From contig JAFJTR010000029.1 of NCBI GenBank assembly GCA_022559985.1, forward strand, positions 124,001-188,000: a stretch of DNA of 64,000 nt. The letters run 5' to 3'. Below, piece after piece: positions 46,901-58,038 of the stretch. A model generated the notes under the pieces. The model searched no databases. It was not told where the DNA came from and was given only the letters and a program-made list of their open reading frames with translations. A program made the translations under genes and the position numbers. Each line of letters opens with the position of its first letter. Position 1 is the first letter of the stretch. Origin of the DNA: Parastagonospora avenae f. sp. tritici 18332-5. Taxonomy: Eukaryota > Ascomycota > Dothideomycetes > Pleosporales > Phaeosphaeriaceae.

Positions 46901-48132
46901 ATGGCTTCTTCGGGTTCGTACTCGTATGGTGCTGGCGATGGGCTTCGGCTATGGTTGTTGAGCTGCATTTGGTAAGGCGATGGCGAAGGACCGCGGTCGT
47001 ATGCGCGATACTGGAATGACGGAGCGGGCGAGACTGCGCGTGAGTGCTGTTGGAACGATGGTGCAGGTGAAGCAGCTCGCTGATAGTTCTGCGACTGCTG
47101 GAACGATGGTGCAGGAGAAGGTCCTCGTGAGTACGCTTGATAATTTGTGGGCGGTGCAGGAGAGGCTGCTCGAGCGTACTGCTGGTAGTTGTTTGGCGGC
47201 GCAGGCGATGCCGCTCGTGAGTAACGCTCATAGTTTGTAGGTGGTGCCGGCGAGACGGCGCGATATGGATCATGGTACTGCTGCGGTGGTGGTGCCGGTG
47301 AGGGAGCCCTGTATGGATCATAACGCTGTTGCGGAGGCGCAGGCGACACTGCTCGATGGTGGTTGTAGTGCTGTACTGGCGGTGCTGGTGATACAGCTCG
47401 AGAATGCTGTTGGTACTGCCTAGGCGGTTGTGGTGAGTGCGCGCGTATGCGAGACCCATGGCGTGAAGGCGCAGGCGATACTGCTCGAGAGACTACAGAT
47501 GGTCGCTTTGAAGGCGGCCGAGGGGATACTGCGCGCAGATTTGATGGCGCTCTTGATGCTGGCGCAGGCGACGGGGACTCGCGGCTCTCCGTCGACGACC
47601 TCTTCATCGACGAGTAGGGCGTCTTCGTCTTGAGGCTGCCATTAGGCGAGGCCACTCCTCCAGATGCCTTTAATCGTTCTCGCGCCGCGGCAGCTGGGTT
47701 CGGAGCAGATGCAGCCGCATAAGCTGTGAAGGGCTTCCGGAACATGCTCTTCGACTTTTGCGGTGGTGGTTTCGCCGGCTCCACTGCGCTGTTCTGTCGC
47801 GACACGATGCTTCCTGCACCGCTCATCGGGCTGGCGTTGCGATTCCATGGCTGATAGTCTTCGCTGAGGAGTTCGACAAAGTTGGACGGGAATAATCCGA
47901 CCATGCGCCTGTCGCGCTTCAATCTTCCCATCCACCATGATCCGTCGCCGGCATTCAGGACCTCGATCAGGTCGCCTTCTATAAATCCGAGGTCGCGTTT
48001 TGTCTGCAAACAGCGGTCAGGCTACGTGCAGCTGCAAGCATAGTTTCTGTCCCAACTCACCTCACCACCCCAGGAATAAACCGCCTTGCACCAGCACGGA
48101 AAGCGCGTGGGAAGCGCCTGCCCGACTGCCAT
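43977..48132 (-). CDS. CYK3: Cyk3-type cytokinesis protein (SH3 plus transglutaminase-like)
   Basis: There are three exons: 48132-48061, 48003-44596 and 44549-43977. The introns of 57 and 46 bp join in phase, giving 1350 aa. An SH3 domain opens the protein (PCWCKAVYSWGGETKRDLGFIEGDLIEVL, then GSWWMGRL and GLFPSNFVE). Residues about 150-420 are a Pro-rich repeat region. The transglutaminase-like core lies near 870-1000 with GCSQEIA, RPNHFWNAV and MMDCSLAGP, supplying Cys, His and Asp. Cyk3 acts at the bud neck or septum, linking actomyosin-ring contraction to septum synthesis. The last exon extends the family's C-terminal domain (KIIRLTRKNEHMTS). The upstream start at 48132 was chosen because it completes the SH3 beta strand. 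Confidence 0.92.
46815..47492 (-). repeat. 14 degenerate R-x-x-SPAP repeats in CYK3
   Basis: About 14 units of the form RAVSPAPP, RAASPAPP, RAPSPAPP or RGPSPAPS are spaced by 8-14 residues rich in Tyr, Gln and His. At DNA level the unit is roughly 40-50 bp and diverged. The SPxP motifs are candidate SH3 ligands and proline-directed kinase sites. Confidence 0.85.
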
Positions 48133-49128
48133 GTCCCCCAAAGCCAGTGATTATTGCGTCTGTGTCGGCGTGCACCTCATGAAGTGGATGTCCTGTAGCA
48201 GGCGGTGTGCGTTGTCGATGGAGCGATAGACGGCGCTAAGTTAAAGATGCAACAACAATAACGCTCCAGCGAAAGACTTGCACAATGGGAACAATGGCGG
48301 AGGAATGTGATGGTCAAGTCGCACCCAGAGTATAGCGGGGAGCGTTATGGGCTGGTGGCAGTACTAAGCAGGGCTTCTCCGGGTGACGTCTCAAACCGGT
48401 GCTGTGTTTACCAAGTCGGTCGTGGTTGCCGCAGCAGCGCGCACGCACCAACGCCTTCCCCGATCGGTCTTGACAACCCCATCACCACGTCACACACGCT
48501 GTCCAAATCCGATCCAGAAGACTGCACTGCAGAAATGAACGACATCCGAAACCCATGGCTCCTTGCATAAGGTTTCTCCTTGACCGGGTCGCTATACCAA
48601 CGTCTGCATCATGGCCACACCGTCCTCGCACAACGCAGGAACAGCTTCTGTTATGCACGTCTTGTGTTGCATCTCTTACGGCGTCCCAGCATTCTGATTA
48701 TGTATCAAAGAAATCTTCCTGTCTTTGGCGGTAATCCTCACGCAAATATTCACTTGGTATTCACTGTCAGATGACTTACATGAGCGTACTGACTATCATA
48801 TCACCACCACCCACGTAGTTCACCCTCGCACGGCTCTTCACATACTCTCTCATGCATGTCAGACTTCTAGCACCAGCTGAACAAATCACGGAAAGTCGTC
48901 TGAAGTCATCCAGGAGCCACTACCATCATCGGAAAGCTTTTTATGTGGCCAGGCCAAAACAGATTTGATTCGAAAATAGATACCAGAAGAGAAATAGGGT
49001 GGCAAGCCTACCAAAAGCGGCATTACCGATATGTTCAAAAAATATCCAAGAAGCTTCGTCCTCTCTCCGTCTCTCCAACTCTCCTCGTCCCCCATCAATC
49101 ATCTCGCCAATCCATCGTCGCGAAGACT
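48133..49128. other. intergenic, about 1 kb
   Basis: This holds the CYK3 promoter and the LPMO 3' UTR. Several short ORFs occur, none of them supported. Confidence 0.45.
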
Positions 49129-49884
49129 CTAGTTGCCGCTGTACTTGGCAGGGCCGGGCATGGTGTAAGACTTGGGGTTGTTCCTGTGAATGTGTTAGAC
49201 AGCGGTACTTGAAGCCAATCGCGTTCTGAAAACTTACCACTTGTTGAAGGCAATACCAGCGTCGTTGGCCTTGTAGATGCCAGGAATCTTAGCGGTGGGG
49301 CCGAGCTTGCCGGTTCCGCTGGACTCAATCTTCAGCTGGAAGCACTCCATGTAGAACTGCGCCTTGCCGACGTGACCCTCGTGGATCGCAATGTGCTCCA
49401 CGCGCACGAGGTATTCGCCAGCGGGGATGCTGTTCTGGATCTTCCACTCGATGCGGTCCTTCTGCCAGCTCTCCCAGGCTGTGTCGACACCGGGGGTGCT
49501 GGGGTTCTTCAGGCCGGATTCCATCATCTTGACCCAGTCGCCAGAGCCGTCGTAGCTCTTGACGGCTCCGGGAGCCTTGGAAACGTAGACAAAAGCGGGA
49601 CCCGGGTGCTCAACCTTCTCGTTGAAGGCGAGCTTGAAGCCAATCGTCTGGCCAGCCTTGACAGTGTAGGTGCCCGTGTTACCGGCGACAGCTCCCTTGT
49701 TGCAGCGGAGCTCGGGGCTGTTGACAATCTCAGAAGTGAACGAGGGCATGTAGCTGTTGGTGTTCCTGCGGGCGTAGGCATAGTCGCCGCCAATGGCCTT
49801 GTTGTCGACAATCAACTGGTTCATGATGTAATGAGCCTGGGTGAGGGGCGCAAGAAGCGCGAGGATAGCAGTTGCCTTGACCAT
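49129..49884 (-). CDS. AA9 lytic polysaccharide monooxygenase
   Basis: Exon 1 (49884-49238) and exon 2 (49183-49129) with a 54-bp intron give 233 aa. The signal peptide MVKATAILALLAPLTQA ends just before His18, so the mature protein begins HYIMN. That N-terminal His and the His of VEHPGPAFVYVSK form the copper histidine brace; QFYMECFQL supplies the conserved Gln-x-Tyr. Cys in LRCNKG and YMECFQ are the usual disulfide pair. The exon-2 end NNPKSYTMPGPAKYSGN is typical of AA9. There is no carbohydrate-binding module. The enzyme is secreted and oxidatively cleaves cellulose or related beta-1,4-glucans; the exact substrate and regioselectivity cannot be read from sequence. Confidence 0.93.
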
Positions 49885-52312
49885 TTTGAAGAGATGGAAG
49901 AAAGAATCGAAGCGAATGGAAGTGAAGTGTAAAAGCGAATGAATGGAATCGAAGTGTCTGGCACTGGATGATTTTTGGAAGATGCGGTTGTGACGATACT
50001 TATACAAACCTCATGCTCGCGCCAACACTTTTCTCATTGGAGGCTTTTCCCCTTCATTTCGTCAATCTCTACCATTTCCAGTGCATGCTTCATTTGCATG
50101 GGAACAGCCCCTCCCGCGCCTATCCTGTCATCCTTCCTACCCGCGCTGTTGGCCGCCGCTTGGTATTCTTTCGGTATATTCGAGGGGCTTGGTTGTGGGC
50201 CGCCCAACCAAACAGGAAACATGGTCAAGCAACAGCCAAGCCCCCATGCTTATGAGAGCCTCATAAATTCCGCTGCGCGCCAAGATCCGGGGCGCATCGG
50301 CCTAGCTGCTTAAGCGGTCACCTGTTTCACATTGGGACTCTCGCCTTAATCTATCAAGAACACCTATCCACGCAAGCAGACCCACGCCATTCGCCCCCTG
50401 CGATAAGCGACGAGAATGCCATGCCCGTCTGCAAACATCCATGGCCATCGCAAACGAAAAGCGTAGGAGCCCTGGCCATGTTGCAATGTGTAGAGTGCCG
50501 CCAAGGACTGAATCTGGTCTGTTGGAAGAACCGCATCTCTTTCCACAGGTGGCATTGACCACACTTCCCGATGTCTAGACTCCCGACGCACACCTCGGAG
50601 GTTGCGCCGCTACCACCGTCTCCACATCGGAGCGCAGCGCTTAACAATCCTCCAGGCTGGTGCTTGTTTGCGTCGAAACACGTTCATAATTCGGAGCTCC
50701 AATCCCGCCTTCCGGGCGGCGGCGGTAAACTGCCGTCGTCGCCCATCTCCAAGCCCTCACCATCGAAATGTACCAGCATCATCCACCGCAAAACAATCTA
50801 AATCCCAGAACCAACCATCGTGCCACGCCCCGATGCCTCGCGCGATACAGTCTTGGCCATCCCCGCTTGTCGCACTTGTCTATGTTTCGTCACGAGTCGC
50901 AACCACGCAACTCACACTTTCTAGAACATCCTGCTGAACGATCAATATCCACTTTGTGCAGACTGCAGGAATAAACATGTTCGATGAATTCGCTTCTACC
51001 CGACTGGTGGAAGTCGCGGGTGGCTATGCACGTACACTATACGCTCGACTACCAAGCGATGGGGCTCGCACTGTCTGTTTCACCGCCGTTCATTTGTGCT
51101 GCTTGGCGCGCTGATGCGTGGTGGGTCGGCGTGGTTGTGGCAAGGTGATTGACGGTAGATGGGGCGATGCGGTGGGATGGTCGGTGAGGCTGTCGTGTTG
51201 GACTGTGGGACTGTGGGTTTGTTTTTCGAAGTGAAGTGGATGGAAGACGGACGATGCAGCGGACGGAGGAGGAGAGATTCCGGAAGACTATGGCATGTTC
51301 CAGTCGTGTGACTTTGTTGTTGATGTCACTCCGCATGAAATCACTGACGAAAGACACTTCGAGCGTGCCATGTCAGCTGCTCAACTCGTGGTCTGAATGT
51401 ATACGCACTACCTCTGCGTTCATAGACACTCCTTTGGCTCCGGATGCATCGCTCGATTGTGAGGAACATCAGTGCAAACTTGACTGGTCAATCCTGCATT
51501 CACTTTCAGCACCCTCCCCTACTCTACGACCTCACATGAAACCAGCACAATTGATCAACATCAAGACCTTTTCAGGCGGCAAAGATGCGATGCGGAATCA
51601 TCAAGACGCTACTTGTGCGACACGGTGGATGAGTTCTCACCTCCCCAATTCTGAAACAGCTGACTTCAGCCTACCCGTCAGCTGTCTGACCGAGACATCG
51701 CACCCGAGTTTCTCACCCGAACTTCTCACTGCTATCACGACGATCACCCCATCTCCATGAACCATATGCCTAGAACCCGGTCTTAACTTTCCAATGTACC
51801 GAAAAGTCCGCGGACCCCGGGCGCTGAGTTTCATCGCGAATATCATATCAGCCTGGCTTCAGGCACTCGCCGGTTGTCGTATACTATGCCAATACATGAT
51901 GCCAGGCATTGCTCGACACAGTGAGACGCGGGAGGTACCCAAGTGGAAGCGACCAGGGGGACGTCGACATTGTCCGGGTCCTCGTTGTACACAGGTCCAT
52001 TATTGGTGCCTGCGGCCTCACTGGGGATGTCGCATTGTCGATGCACTCCCGTACACCAAAGCCCCTTTTTCCAGAGTGGAAAACACGATGTATTTGCGAC
52101 TCTCAGTTTCGTCCATCGTCAGCAAGCTAGAACAATCGTTTCAAACACCGGTGAAGCTTCGACCCATCTCTTCAGAGCTATTCGCCCAACGCCCAGTCTC
52201 TCGTGGATCGTAGATTTCCCACCAACATGCACGCTTGGGGCGATCAACATTACGTTGATCGAGGGCGGGCCCTCCAACGGGCATGTCAAAGATTCGTACA
52301 TCTCAGGATAGT
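49885..52312. other. 2.4-kb gene-poor region
   Basis: This holds the LPMO upstream region and then unassigned sequence. Short ORFs on both strands show no domain, consistent splice structure or protein-like composition. No tRNA was recognised. Confidence 0.5.
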
Positions 52313-54370
52313 TCAGGAGCTGAATGTGTTTATAACGGCTTGCTTTGAGTGAGCATCTTCCAACAATTCTGTCCCGTCAAAAAAGTCTGGGAGATCAATG
52401 GGTGACGAGAAGTCTGGATGGTTGGGACATTCTTCGTTGTGGATAATCGGTGTGTTGACGCGGTCTGAGTCGAGACAAGGACAACCGAAGACTTCGGGTG
52501 AGGTTGAATAGATGAGATATTCCATCAATGTCCTAAAGTATAAAGAACAGTAGTCATCGTTCAAGGAGACTTTCGAGAGCGCAATGAAATACACTCCAGT
52601 TGCTGGAACCTCTTCGAGTCTCTTCATAGCATATGCGTCCAGCCTGATGAACCCGGCGAGTTTGCTATTGTCACATCTTACGACGCATGTCCCATGATTT
52701 GCAGGATCTAAGGGAACTTTTAGGGGCCATTCCTTCACCATGTCGAGGCTGAATGTTGCTTTTTGAGTATGTACAGCAAGACACCTTATGACGTCGAAAG
52801 ATTCGGTCTCGATACGCTCAAACAATCCCATGTCTTCGTAGCCACGAAAGGCTTCCGCCCAGCAGTCATGCGAGCTCCGGTTGCGATCTAGTCTGCGGTC
52901 ATCCTTGTCTACGCCACTGGGTTTGGAAAAGTGCCCTGGTGGTTTGGATTGGATGCAGCCTTCTAACCATGCAATGGCGGCAGTAATATACTTTGCTGAG
53001 CGCAAACTCTCCATCTCGGGCCACACTGTATCTTCGCTAATGTATCTCCATGTGATGATCTCATTTCCGTCCTCAGATTCCTTTGTGGGCCTACACCAAT
53101 ATGCCAGGGTGTGAACTTCCGGATCGTGAGGCCACCAGGTAGAGCGATACTCGATGGCTGAATTTGCAGATATCCAAGACCACGTCAGGAAGACTTCAGT
53201 CCCTGTAGAGGCAAGAGGTTCCCAATCAAACTTGGTTGTCCATAGAAGTAGTCTGCTGAATGCGCTCCATGGTATACCGAAAGACGTCTCTTCTCCATAG
53301 AATACATCGAGCATGCCGCTTAGAGCCCGTAGAATGTCGTGCGGATACGTCAGGGTTCTTTCCGAATACAGGGAAACCATCGTATCAAAGTCCGTCTTTG
53401 AGCCCAAATCACCTTTTCCTCCAGGTATAGGTCGTCCACCGACAGCTCGCGTAATGTCCCCCAGATTCATTTCGGACTTTCTCAAGTATGATGATATCAG
53501 CTTAACAAAATCCGGCCTTGGTTTCAAGTCATCACGTTTAGTAGGTGCAGGTCCTTCAGCGTACTGCACTTTGGTTCCGATTGTCCCGATCTCGAGATAT
53601 AGTCCACATTCAGTGAAGTATAGAAGAGCTGTAGAAGCCATACGTTCTTGATACGTCCAGCCTTGTGTTTGCCATGTGCTGTCTTCCAGGCAGGTCTCGA
53701 GGTCTGGTAGTTCTCGACACAGTTCAACGGATTGGCCTACTTGGCAGGTATCGATATCGAGTTGTCTCATACGAGTTACGCCAGTCGGGCCGTATGCCAT
53801 ATCTCCGCCTGATACTGCGAAAATAGTCAAAGCTGCGTCACTGTATATCCTAGCCATTTAATCTAGCTGTATCGACTTCTGCTCCATTTGTTCGTCCTGA
53901 ATGATACATAACCGGTCGATCCAGATGTACCAGTAGTTCAGCCGTCTACAGACCTCACAAGCATCTGAGAGTGTCAGGGGAAGCTTCATGTCATTCAGAC
54001 TTTCGGAACTTTCCAGATATTTGACGTTACGATGCAGCAATTGGAAGTCGTCCTTGCAGTGATCGGCGTTTCCCCAAATGTAGGAAAGGGCGAGATATTC
54101 GGCACCCTTTGGGAGGAAGACAATGCAATCTTGGACAACATCAACAACGCGTACATCCTATAGAGTTTCTCGCGGCGAGCTTTCCATATCTTCGGGATTT
54201 GCTTGAGTCAGACAGACTTTGAGCCATAGTTGCAGCCAATGCCAATCTATGTGTGGCTGAACACGTAGTCGACTTTGGCCAGCCTCCTCAGCCAGGCGGC
54301 CTTGCTCAAAGATAACAGCATGAATTGCTATCCATGACATGTGGCGGGCATGGTCGGTGATTTTGAACAT
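52313..54370 (-). pseudogene. HET-domain protein gene with two in-frame stops
   Basis: One frame from 54370 down to 52313 reads as a HET protein. The N-terminal linker is WHWLQLWLKVCL, followed by VVDVVQDCIVFLPKGAEYLALSYIWG, LSDACEVCRRLNYWYIWIDRLCIIQDE, MARIYSDAALTIFAVSG, and the downstream QTQGWTYQERMAST and LTYPHDILRALSGML. Two stops interrupt it: TAG at 54158-54160 (between RETL and DVRVV) and TAA at 53858-53860 (between IQLD and MARIY, where the family has no gap). Both lie inside conserved text and in the same frame, so introns do not explain them. The remaining 514 codons after the second stop are intact, which suggests recent loss. A normal protein would mediate incompatibility-type cell death. 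Confidence 0.82.
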
Positions 54371-54405
54371 GTAAGGGCTTCAATGCTCATCAGCATCGCC
54401 GAATT

Positions 54406-55008
54406 TTAAGACGCCACACACAAATCGTCCAGATTTCCATCTAGCCATTCGAACGGTTCCCGGAGACAAGAAACGAAGAATTGGCAGAAGTCGCAAGCTT
54501 TCGAACTCTCTTTGTCGGCATACATATATCCTGTCACCTGACGCTGCGCGCAAGATACCTGCCTCGGTCCTGCATCGGTCAGACTTGCGCCGAGCTTAGG
54601 TATACCTTCGTAGCACCCACGTTCATAGATCAGTAATACCAATACCAGTCACCAGAAGAAACTCGTTGTTGTTATTCACCCCGTATAATCGTACAAGGCC
54701 TACCAACACTCTTCACTAATTTCGATCTGTATGAATAGAGAAGACTCATCCTTGGTTCTCCCGAAATCGCAGAACATGAAGTGTTTGAAGCAGACGTGTC
54801 GACACTGCTCACACAGCCTGGCCTGGTTTTGGGTCTTATCATCCTGACATCGACAGCGTGATCCATAGAACAATACGAGTTTGTCGGGAAGGTCCATTAT
54901 TATATTTTGTAGATCCGCTTCGTTTTGTACGTTTTGTACATTGAGAGGGTTGATTTGGGTGACTTCCCCTTCTTCGCGCGACTGGCAAAGGGAGGCGTTG
55001 TTTCCCAT
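54406..55008 (-). pseudogene. probable 5' exons of the same HET gene
   Basis: Two upstream open segments likely belong to the HET gene. The segment 55008 to about 54703 begins MGNNASLCQSREEGEV and has a Cys-rich stretch (RCRCQDDKTQ, LCEQCRHVC). The segment from about 54642 to 54406 contains KACDFCQFFVSCL, which resembles the LCxxCRxL motif found at the start of HET proteins. The introns joining these to 54370 could not be resolved in phase. They may be a separate small gene instead. Confidence 0.4.
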
Positions 55009-55577
55009 GGTGATGGAGTGTATGATGGAAAGCGAAAAACGTGCTGGCACGAGAAGATAAGCCCTCCACGCCCCATCAGCATCGTGGGCCACTTAGAAGA
55101 CGCGGGTGAATCTCGCCTTCCCCCTCGATATCAGCCCCCAAATCCGCCATAATGATCGTCCTACATGGGCGTGCCAGTACGAAAGTATTCTAACGCTGCA
55201 GTGTCATTTCCAGGCAGCTGTATGCCTCCGATACTTGACGAATCGCTCTGCACATACCGTCGATTGCCGCAATTGTTAATGGGTTTCGATTGCCGAGAGG
55301 CGAGAGCGAAGAAAGGCATGCAGATACCGTGAGATCACGGATTGAAATTGCGACGCCGAGCATTGAAATGTGTAACATTACTTGTTGTGTGGAGGAGAGG
55401 AGACGTGGTCACGATAAGTGAAAAAGGGCGATGTAGAGGGGCATGTAGCAGAAGGAAAGAGCAAAAGAGACACACGTGACAACATGAACAACCACAACAC
55501 GATAGCGCTTTCCATCAACAGAAAATGCCCTTGTGCAAATGTTCTTCATTCTCACTCCCGCTCTACACGAGCCACAT
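55009..55577. other. intergenic, no gene seen
   Basis: This lies between the HET locus start and the MTHFR stop. Nothing further is recognised. Confidence 0.4.
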
Positions 55578-57601
55578 CTACGCGCCCAAGAACTCCCACA
55601 ACCCATCTCCCTGCACGAAATCCCCCCAAATGACATTGACCAGCCAGACATCCTGCCTCGTCTGGCCCAACAACTTGCCGCTCGCGCTCTTCGTGGGGTA
55701 AATGCGCTGCCACTCGCGCCAAATACTAAACGCCTCCTCCAACCAACTCCTAAAACTGACCGCCTCGATGATAGTCGGCGTGACAATTTCCTTGCCCGCG
55801 AATGTGCCCCACGTAACCGGGTTCACACTATCTTCACTGCTAGCTTCAAAGTCACCGTTGGCGTTGCCGGCGAAGTACGTGACTTGGTCGTGCGCGTCGA
55901 GGCGGGTTTTCAGGGCGTGGAACTCAGCGGCGGGCAGGAAGAATTCGACAAAGGGCTTCTGGAAGACGTAGCCGTTCTTGGGGCCCCAACCGAAGACGGG
56001 GTCGGTGGAGCGGACGCCGTTGACGGCGGGTTGCGAGGCTACTGTCCACCAGCCTTTTGCGTTGAGCGCGAGGAGCTGCTTGGCGATTGTACTTGTCTCG
56101 GGTGAGAGGCCTTGCTCGGACCATGGCAATGCTTCCAATTCGCCCTCGAGGTGTTTTCTGAACAGTGCTGAAATGTCCTGCTTATCTACTGGGTGCCCCC
56201 ACAGTTTGAGTGCTTGAGTTGTCGAGACGTGAAGGGTTGGGCCGTATCCGTCGATTTCACCGAACGCGGGTGATCGTGCATCTCCCCAGCGTCCGTTGGG
56301 GAAGTCATCCCATGTCGCTTCTCGACCCAATGAACCTTCGCCTTCCGAGATGGCCAGCGTGCTCGCGCGCGTGTTTATAGGACCCCGTAGAACGCCAGCC
56401 TCCTCTTCTGTCGCTTCGTACGAGTGGTTCGACTTCGTGGCAGACGGATGTGATATTATCACTCTGTTGCGAGTTCCGGATGTGACAGATGAGCGACGAC
56501 GGCGCTCGCGAGCAAGCAGCATGTTCTGCGGTGGTTCGAGGTTGATCGCAGGTGTGGTTTCGACAATGACGCCGTTCTCGTCTCCCATGTTTTCTTGAGG
56601 TATCAGGTTGCAATCTTCTACAATGTGCGAAACTGCCTTTTCCAGATTGAGTGTATAGAAATGAAAACCTCTCTTGCCGACATCTGGCCTGGACTTGATG
56701 TGCTCTACCATCTCGTCCAGAATCTGGACACCCACTTGCTTGACAAGCTCATCGTCGCTCTTGACGGCATCCAGCCGCGCCAGTATGTCTGATGGAAGTC
56801 TTGCGTGCGAGAGCTTCGTTGTTCGTAACAGGATCTTGTATGACTGAATCGGCATCAATCCTGGAATGATCGGTATCGTCTTGAAAGCGCCACTTTCATG
56901 GTTACGCAGCATCGTCTCGAACTTGTCGTATGCTTTTACATCGAAGAAAAGCTGAGTCATGAGGAAGTCCGCGCCCGCCTTTGTCTTCTCTACTAAGGAC
57001 GACAGATCGCGCGCAGGGTCCTGGTGTTCTGGATGACTCTCATCCGAATGGCCCTCTGGGTATGCTGCAACGCCAATGCAGAAGTAATCGCCATACTGCT
57101 TCCGGATATATCGGACCAGATCAACAGCCCACGTGAAGTCGCGATTCGAGTCTTGCTCTGGCGTTTGTCCCTCATCTCTGTACTCCTCACTGCGTGGCGC
57201 ATCGCCCCGCAGCGCCAGAATATTTCTTATGCCGAGGACCTTTGCCTGCTCCAGCGCCTCATCGATAAGCGCACGATTCATGTTCGTACACGTGAGGTGC
57301 AGACATGTCGTCAGACCCAGCTGCCGCTGACATATTTCAGCCAATTCGAGTGACTTTGTCGCCGTCGAGCCACCTGCACCCCACGTGACTGTGACAAACA
57401 GTGGCCTGAGAGCCTGCGACATGCGCTCCAACCGTGTCGTCAGATTCGCGAAGCCCTATGCCATCATCGTCAGCGAAAAGCAGTCGCGTGCAGCACAGGC
57501 GGGGCAACACCAACCATGGCCGTTTTCGGCGGGAAGAACTCGAGCGAGAAGTAATTGGCGCCATCAGGCAGGGCGTTGATCTTATCCGTAATCCGCTCCA
57601 T
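55578..57601 (-). CDS. methylenetetrahydrofolate reductase
   Basis: Exon 1 (57601-57515, MERITDKINALPDGANYFSL) and exon 2 (57455-55578) are joined by a 59-bp intron (donor GTTGGT, acceptor GCATAG), restoring FFPPKTAM/GFANLTTRLERM, and give 654 aa. The enzyme reduces 5,10-methylene-THF to 5-methyl-THF for methionine synthesis. The flavin-dependent barrel (residues 1-300) has SLEFFPPK, VTWGAGGST, HLTCTN, LRGDAP, GVAAYPEGH, GADFLMTQLFFD and IPGLMPI. The C-terminal eukaryotic regulatory domain includes GWWTVASQPAVNG and FGWGPKNGYVFQKPFVEFF. A variable Ser/Arg linker separates the two. Fungi usually have two paralogues (Met12 and Met13 types); which one this is cannot be decided here. Confidence 0.95.
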
Positions 57602-58038
57602 TGTGGAAATTTGGTAGAGAGGGTGTAGAGGGTGGCGATGGCATGGCGCAGAGTGATGGAAAAAGATTGGGAGGGTTCAAAGGGCAGTGGAGGGAAAGTA
57701 CAAGTGGGGCTAGTTTCGATCGCGCCCGGGATCTGTCGTCTCGATCGAGCTACCCGCTCCCATGTACTCGGGAGTTGCAGAGACTTGGACCAAGCACAGG
57801 CAAGCGATTACCGGGCTGAATCATGAGTCGAATTCTGGCTTTTCTTCCAAGCATCTTTCTTATACAATCGCCAGTGGTCTTTCATTATACCAGATTTCAA
57901 GTCTGACTGCGTTCCGAATTCGGAAGGCTTCATGAATGTTAGACTAGAACACAAGAAAGCATAGAAGCCAGTAACATTTGCGAACTATGGAAGATAATCA
58001 TATCACATGATAATGACATTGACGCGACCACGCACAAA
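57602..58038. other. intergenic, no gene seen
   Basis: This holds the MTHFR promoter and GH43 3' UTR sequence. Confidence 0.45.

Noticed and set aside
46728..47459. 243-codon minus-strand ORF
   Set aside because: Out-of-frame reading of the CYK3 Pro-rich repeats.
49372..49932. 186-codon plus-strand ORF
   Set aside because: Antisense shadow of the AA9 LPMO gene.
51236..52311. plus-strand ORFs of 120-175 codons in the 49.9-52.3 kb gap
   Set aside because: Mutually overlapping, with no domain and no introns joining them; not supportable as genes.
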